Positions 13,400 through 16,696 of a stretch of DNA of 16,696 nucleotides are shown here, in pieces. Position 1 is the stretch's first letter; each line of letters starts with the position of its first letter. Source of the DNA: Thermotogae bacterium. GTDB lineage: Bacteria; Thermotogota; Thermotogae; Petrotogales; Kosmotogaceae. Position numbers and translations under genes: made by a program. The notes beneath the pieces are model-generated. The model was given only the letters and a program-made list of their open reading frames with translations, was not told where the DNA came from and did not search any database. The stretch lies in the NCBI GenBank assembly GCA_003643975.1, contig QNAR01000014.1, positions 1 through 16,696 of the forward strand. Reading direction: 5' to 3'.

Positions 13400-16300
13400 T
13401 CATCCTTCTGCAAGTTTTCTATATGTTTCGTAACGCTCTTTCGCTTCAGCTTCAGCTTTTGCAAAGAGTTTTTCGGCAATCTCCGGGAAGGTATTGAGCA
13501 ATGAAGTATATCGGACTTCTCCCATTAGGAATTCCCTGAAAGAAGCTTTGGGTTCTTTTGAATCGAGAATGAATGGATTTTTGCCCTGTTTCTTTAGCTC
13601 AGGGTTGTAACGATACAGATGCCAGTATCCTGCTTCAACGGCTTGCTTTTCACGGAATTGTGTTTTACCCATACCAATTTTTATACCGTGGTTGATACAG
13701 GGTGAGTAAGCAATAATCAATGACGGACCCTTATAGCTTTCAGCCTCCGTAAGGGCTTTCATGAACTGGTTCATGTTTGCCCCCATGGCAACCTGTGCAA
13801 CATACACGTAGCCATAAGCCATAGCCATTAAACCCAGATCCTTCTTTTTGGTCTTTTTACCGGAAGCAGCAAACTTTGCAACCGCAGCTGTTGGTGTGGC
13901 CTTTGATGATTGCCCACCGGTGTTGGAATAAACCTCCGTGTCGAAAACAAGAACGTTGACATCTTCATTCATGGCAAGAACATGGTCAAGTCCACCATAG
14001 CCAATGTCATATGCCCAGCCATCTCCGCCAACGATCCATACTGATTTTTTGACCAGGAAGTCCTTATCTTCCTTTATTTCAGCGAGTATTTCATTGACCC
14101 TTTTCTCTTCGAATTTCTTATCAAGAATGGGGAGGATTTTTTTAGTTGCATCACTGGAGGCTTTCGCGTCATCCATCCCATTTAGCCATTCCTGGAACGG
14201 TGCTTTAATATCCTCAGGAAGGTCAAAGCTGAGCAATTCATTCATCAGCTCGGCAATACGTTCTCTGATATGTTTTACTGCGATAGCCATACCAAAACCA
14301 TACTCAGCATTGTCTTCAAAGAGTGAATTCGCCCATGCAGGACCTTTCCCTTCAGCGTTGGTCGTATAGGGTATGGAAGGTGCAGAAGCCCCCCAGATTG
14401 AAGAGCAACCTGTGGCATTAGCTATAATCATCCTGTCACCATAAAGCTGCGTAGCAACCTTGATATAAGGTGTCTCACCACAGCCTGCACATGCTCCAGA
14501 GAATTCAAATAATGGTTTGGAGAATTGGCTACCTTTGACCGTGGTTAGGGGTAGGAGATCCTTTTTTTCGCTGATAGTTTCAGAGAATTCCCAGTTCTTC
14601 GCTTCGTCCATCTGTGTTTCAATAGGCTTCATCACAAGAGCGTCAGATGGGCAGACATCAATACAGTTTCCACAACCAGTACAATCGAGAACGCTGACCT
14701 GAATCCTGAACTGAAGACCTTCAAATTTTTTGCCACCGATGGCTTTCTTGGTACTATATCCTTCTGGAGCCTTCGCCATTTCCTCCTCATTAAGTAAGAA
14801 AGGTCTTATAGCTGAATGTGGACAAACAAAGGAACATTGGTTACATTGAATACATTTGTCAGCTATCCATTCAGGAACTTCTACTGCGACACCACGTTTT
14901 TCATAGGCAGCTGTCCCCAGAGGGAAAGAGCCATCTTCTCTGCCAACGAAAGCACTTACTGGAAGGTCGTCCCCCTCCTGTTTGTTCATAGGCTCAAGAA
15001 TCTTTTTAATGAATTCAGGTTTTTCTTTTTCTTCAACTTTTTCATCAACAGCATTTTTCCAGGAATCAGGAACATCGATTTTCACCAATGAGCTTATTCC
15101 CTTATCAATGGCTTCGTGGTTCATCTTTACGATATCTTCACCTTTTTTGCCATAGGTTTTAACAACGGCTTTTTTGAGTAGATCGACTGCTTGGTCAATA
15201 TCCATAACGTTGATGAGTTTGAAGAAAGCAGCTTGCATAATCATGTTTATCCTACCGCCAAGTCCTATTTCCTTGGCAATTTTGGTGGCATTAATTGTGT
15301 AAAAGTGAATGTCGTTTTCTGCAATATATCGTTTCATATTTGCTGGAAGGTTCTTTTCAAGCTCTTTGCCTTCCCAATTTGTGTTTAAAAGGAATGTACC
15401 GCCTTTCTTCAAGCCTTTTAAAAGATCATATTGATGAACATAAGACTGTTTATGGCAGGCAACAAAATCTGCTTCGTCTATAAGATATGTGGATTTGATG
15501 GGTTTTTTTCCAAATCTCAGGTGGGATATTGTAACGCCTCCGGATTTCTTGGAATCGTACGCAAAATATCCCTGGGCATAATAATCCGTGTTGTCACCAA
15601 TTATCTTGATAGCGTTTTTGTTTGCACCAACTGTTCCATCAGAGCCGAATCCCCAGAATTTGCAGCGAATCGTTCCCTCAGGCGTGGTATGGATTACTTC
15701 CTTTACTTCCAATGAAGTTCCTGTCACATCATCAACGATGCCAATTGTGAAATGATCCTTCGGATTTTCAACCTTGAGATTGTCAAAAACAGCTTTGATT
15801 TGTGAAGGCGTGGTGTCTTTTGAACCGAGTCCATATCTTCCACCAACGATAAGTGGAGCGTTTTCCTTTCCATAAAAAAGTGCCTTCACGTCTTCATAAA
15901 GTGGTTCTCCAAGAGCACCCGGTTCCTTTGACCTGTCAAGAACAGCGATTCTTTTAACAGTTTTCGGCAGAACATCAAAGAAGTATTTTGCGGAGAATGG
16001 TCTGTAAAGGTGTACTTTTATAAGTCCAACTTTTTCACCTTTGCTGAGCAGGTAATCAACTGTTTCTTCAGCTGTGTCAGTAACAGAACCCATTGCGATA
16101 ATAACATGCTCAGCATCTGGCGCACCGTAATAGTTGAACGGTTTGTATTCCCTGCCGGTGAGTTTGGAGATTTCTTTCATGTACTCTGCTACTACATCGG
16201 GTACTACCTCATAGAACCTGTTAGCGGATTCCTTAGCCTGGAAGTAGATATCTGGATTCTGAGCAGTCCCTCTGATTACCGGGTGTTCAGGATTCAGGGC

Positions 16301-16696
16301 GTTTCGTCTAAAAGTTTTGACTGCTTCAATGTCCAGCAATTTTCCAAGGTCTTCATAGTCCAGAACTTCTATCTTTTGGATTTCGTGCGAAGTTCTGAAT
16401 CCGTCGAAAAAGTGCAGAAATGGTATTCTGGATTTGATTGCTGAAAGATGGGCAATGGCTGCCAAATCCATAACTTCCTGTACGCCACCGGATGCCAAAA
16501 GTGCAAACCCGGTTTGCCTTGTTGCCATAACATCCGTATGATCGCCAAAAATCGAGAGCGCGTGCCCTGCAACTGCACGTGCGCTAACATGGAACACGCC
16601 CGGAAGTAATTCTCCCGCGATTTTTTACATATTCGGGATCATGATTAACAATCCCTGTGAAGCAGTAAAGGTAGTTGTAAGAGCTCCAGCAGCAAG
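13400..16696 (-). CDS. nifJ: Single-chain pyruvate:ferredoxin (flavodoxin) oxidoreductase, 5' part outside window, interrupted by an in-frame TAA
   Basis: Converts pyruvate, CoA and ferredoxin or flavodoxin to acetyl-CoA, CO2 and reduced carrier. Domains follow the fused family order. First comes the end of the pyruvate-binding domain (TASQGL, then FHVSARAVAGHALSIFGDHTDV), then the transketolase-like domain II and the EKR region. Two [4Fe-4S] motifs follow (Cys582/585/588/592 and Cys639/642/645/649, counted from 16597). The TPP domain has GACAGCGETPY, NATGCSSIW, GDGWAYDIG, NTGGQSSKATP and YSPCINHG, which supply the four proximal-cluster cysteines. The frame is open from 13400 to 16624, then meets TAA at 16625-16627, and is open again to the edge with conserved sequence. 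The stop falls in PNMxKIAGELL, where the family has Tyr. The stretch starting at the GTG at 16597 is not a natural start. Only about 100 N-terminal residues are missing. It could be a sequencing error or a recent nonsense mutation. Confidence 0.93.
16625..16627 (-). other. In-frame TAA stop inside the oxidoreductase gene
   Basis: Upstream of the stop (16628-16696) the frame encodes LAAGALTTTFTASQGLLIMI followed by PNM. Downstream it encodes KIAGELLPGVFHVSARA. Both match one continuous conserved block of the family, so there is no frameshift. A single base change (TAC or TAT to TAA) next to a run of A residues explains it. Confidence 0.9.

Noticed and set aside
13990..16444. Several plus-strand open frames opposite the oxidoreductase gene
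   Set aside because: They mirror the coding strand of a strongly conserved enzyme, and their products are low-complexity Ser/Phe-rich sequences typical of antisense frames.

Overview
The window reads as a chromosomal segment of a moderately AT-rich anaerobic bacterium. A Thermotogota member, perhaps Kosmotoga- or Mesotoga-like, is my best guess. The guess rests on gene content: a K+-type membrane pyrophosphatase with the gate residues of the Thermotoga maritima Na+ pump, a type III pantothenate kinase, pyruvate:ferredoxin oxidoreductase, an M3B oligopeptidase, and strong GGAGG/GGTGA ribosome sites with frequent GTG and TTG starts. The lineage is inferred, since no rRNA is present. Nothing looks like a phage, insertion sequence, CRISPR array or tRNA.

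Layout. Positions 1-4597 are on the minus strand. In transcription order they hold an S9 acylaminoacyl-peptidase-like serine peptidase, a GNAT acetyltransferase whose start overlaps the peptidase end by 26 bases, a terminator, type III pantothenate kinase (coaX), and a radical SAM protein that starts inside the coaX end and runs off the left edge. A 130-base divergent gap with a small palindrome leads to the plus-strand block: a UvrD/Rep-type helicase, then the membrane pyrophosphatase, closed by a terminator.

Next come a minus-strand remnant of a GGDEF (diguanylate cyclase) gene, an M3B oligoendopeptidase with its own promoter and terminator, and a short-chain dehydrogenase. The dehydrogenase converges, three bases apart, on a minus-strand RNase HI that has an unfamiliar N-terminal domain. 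A divergent 259-base gap with a clear promoter precedes a small secreted beta-rich protein that ends in Phe. A perfect 13-bp bidirectional terminator separates it from a single-chain pyruvate:ferredoxin (flavodoxin) oxidoreductase, which fills the right end and is cut by the window edge.

How the genes relate. The energy theme fits a peptide- and sugar-fermenting anaerobe. The oxidoreductase makes acetyl-CoA and reduced ferredoxin, the pyrophosphatase recovers energy from PPi as an ion gradient, CoaX makes the CoA precursor, and two peptidases handle small peptides. No complete new defence or biosynthetic system is visible. The points most worth a second look are an in-frame TAA in the oxidoreductase at a position where its family has Tyr, the overlapping peptidase/acetyltransferase pair, the GGDEF remnant, the unassigned radical SAM protein, and the N-terminal domain of the RNase H.
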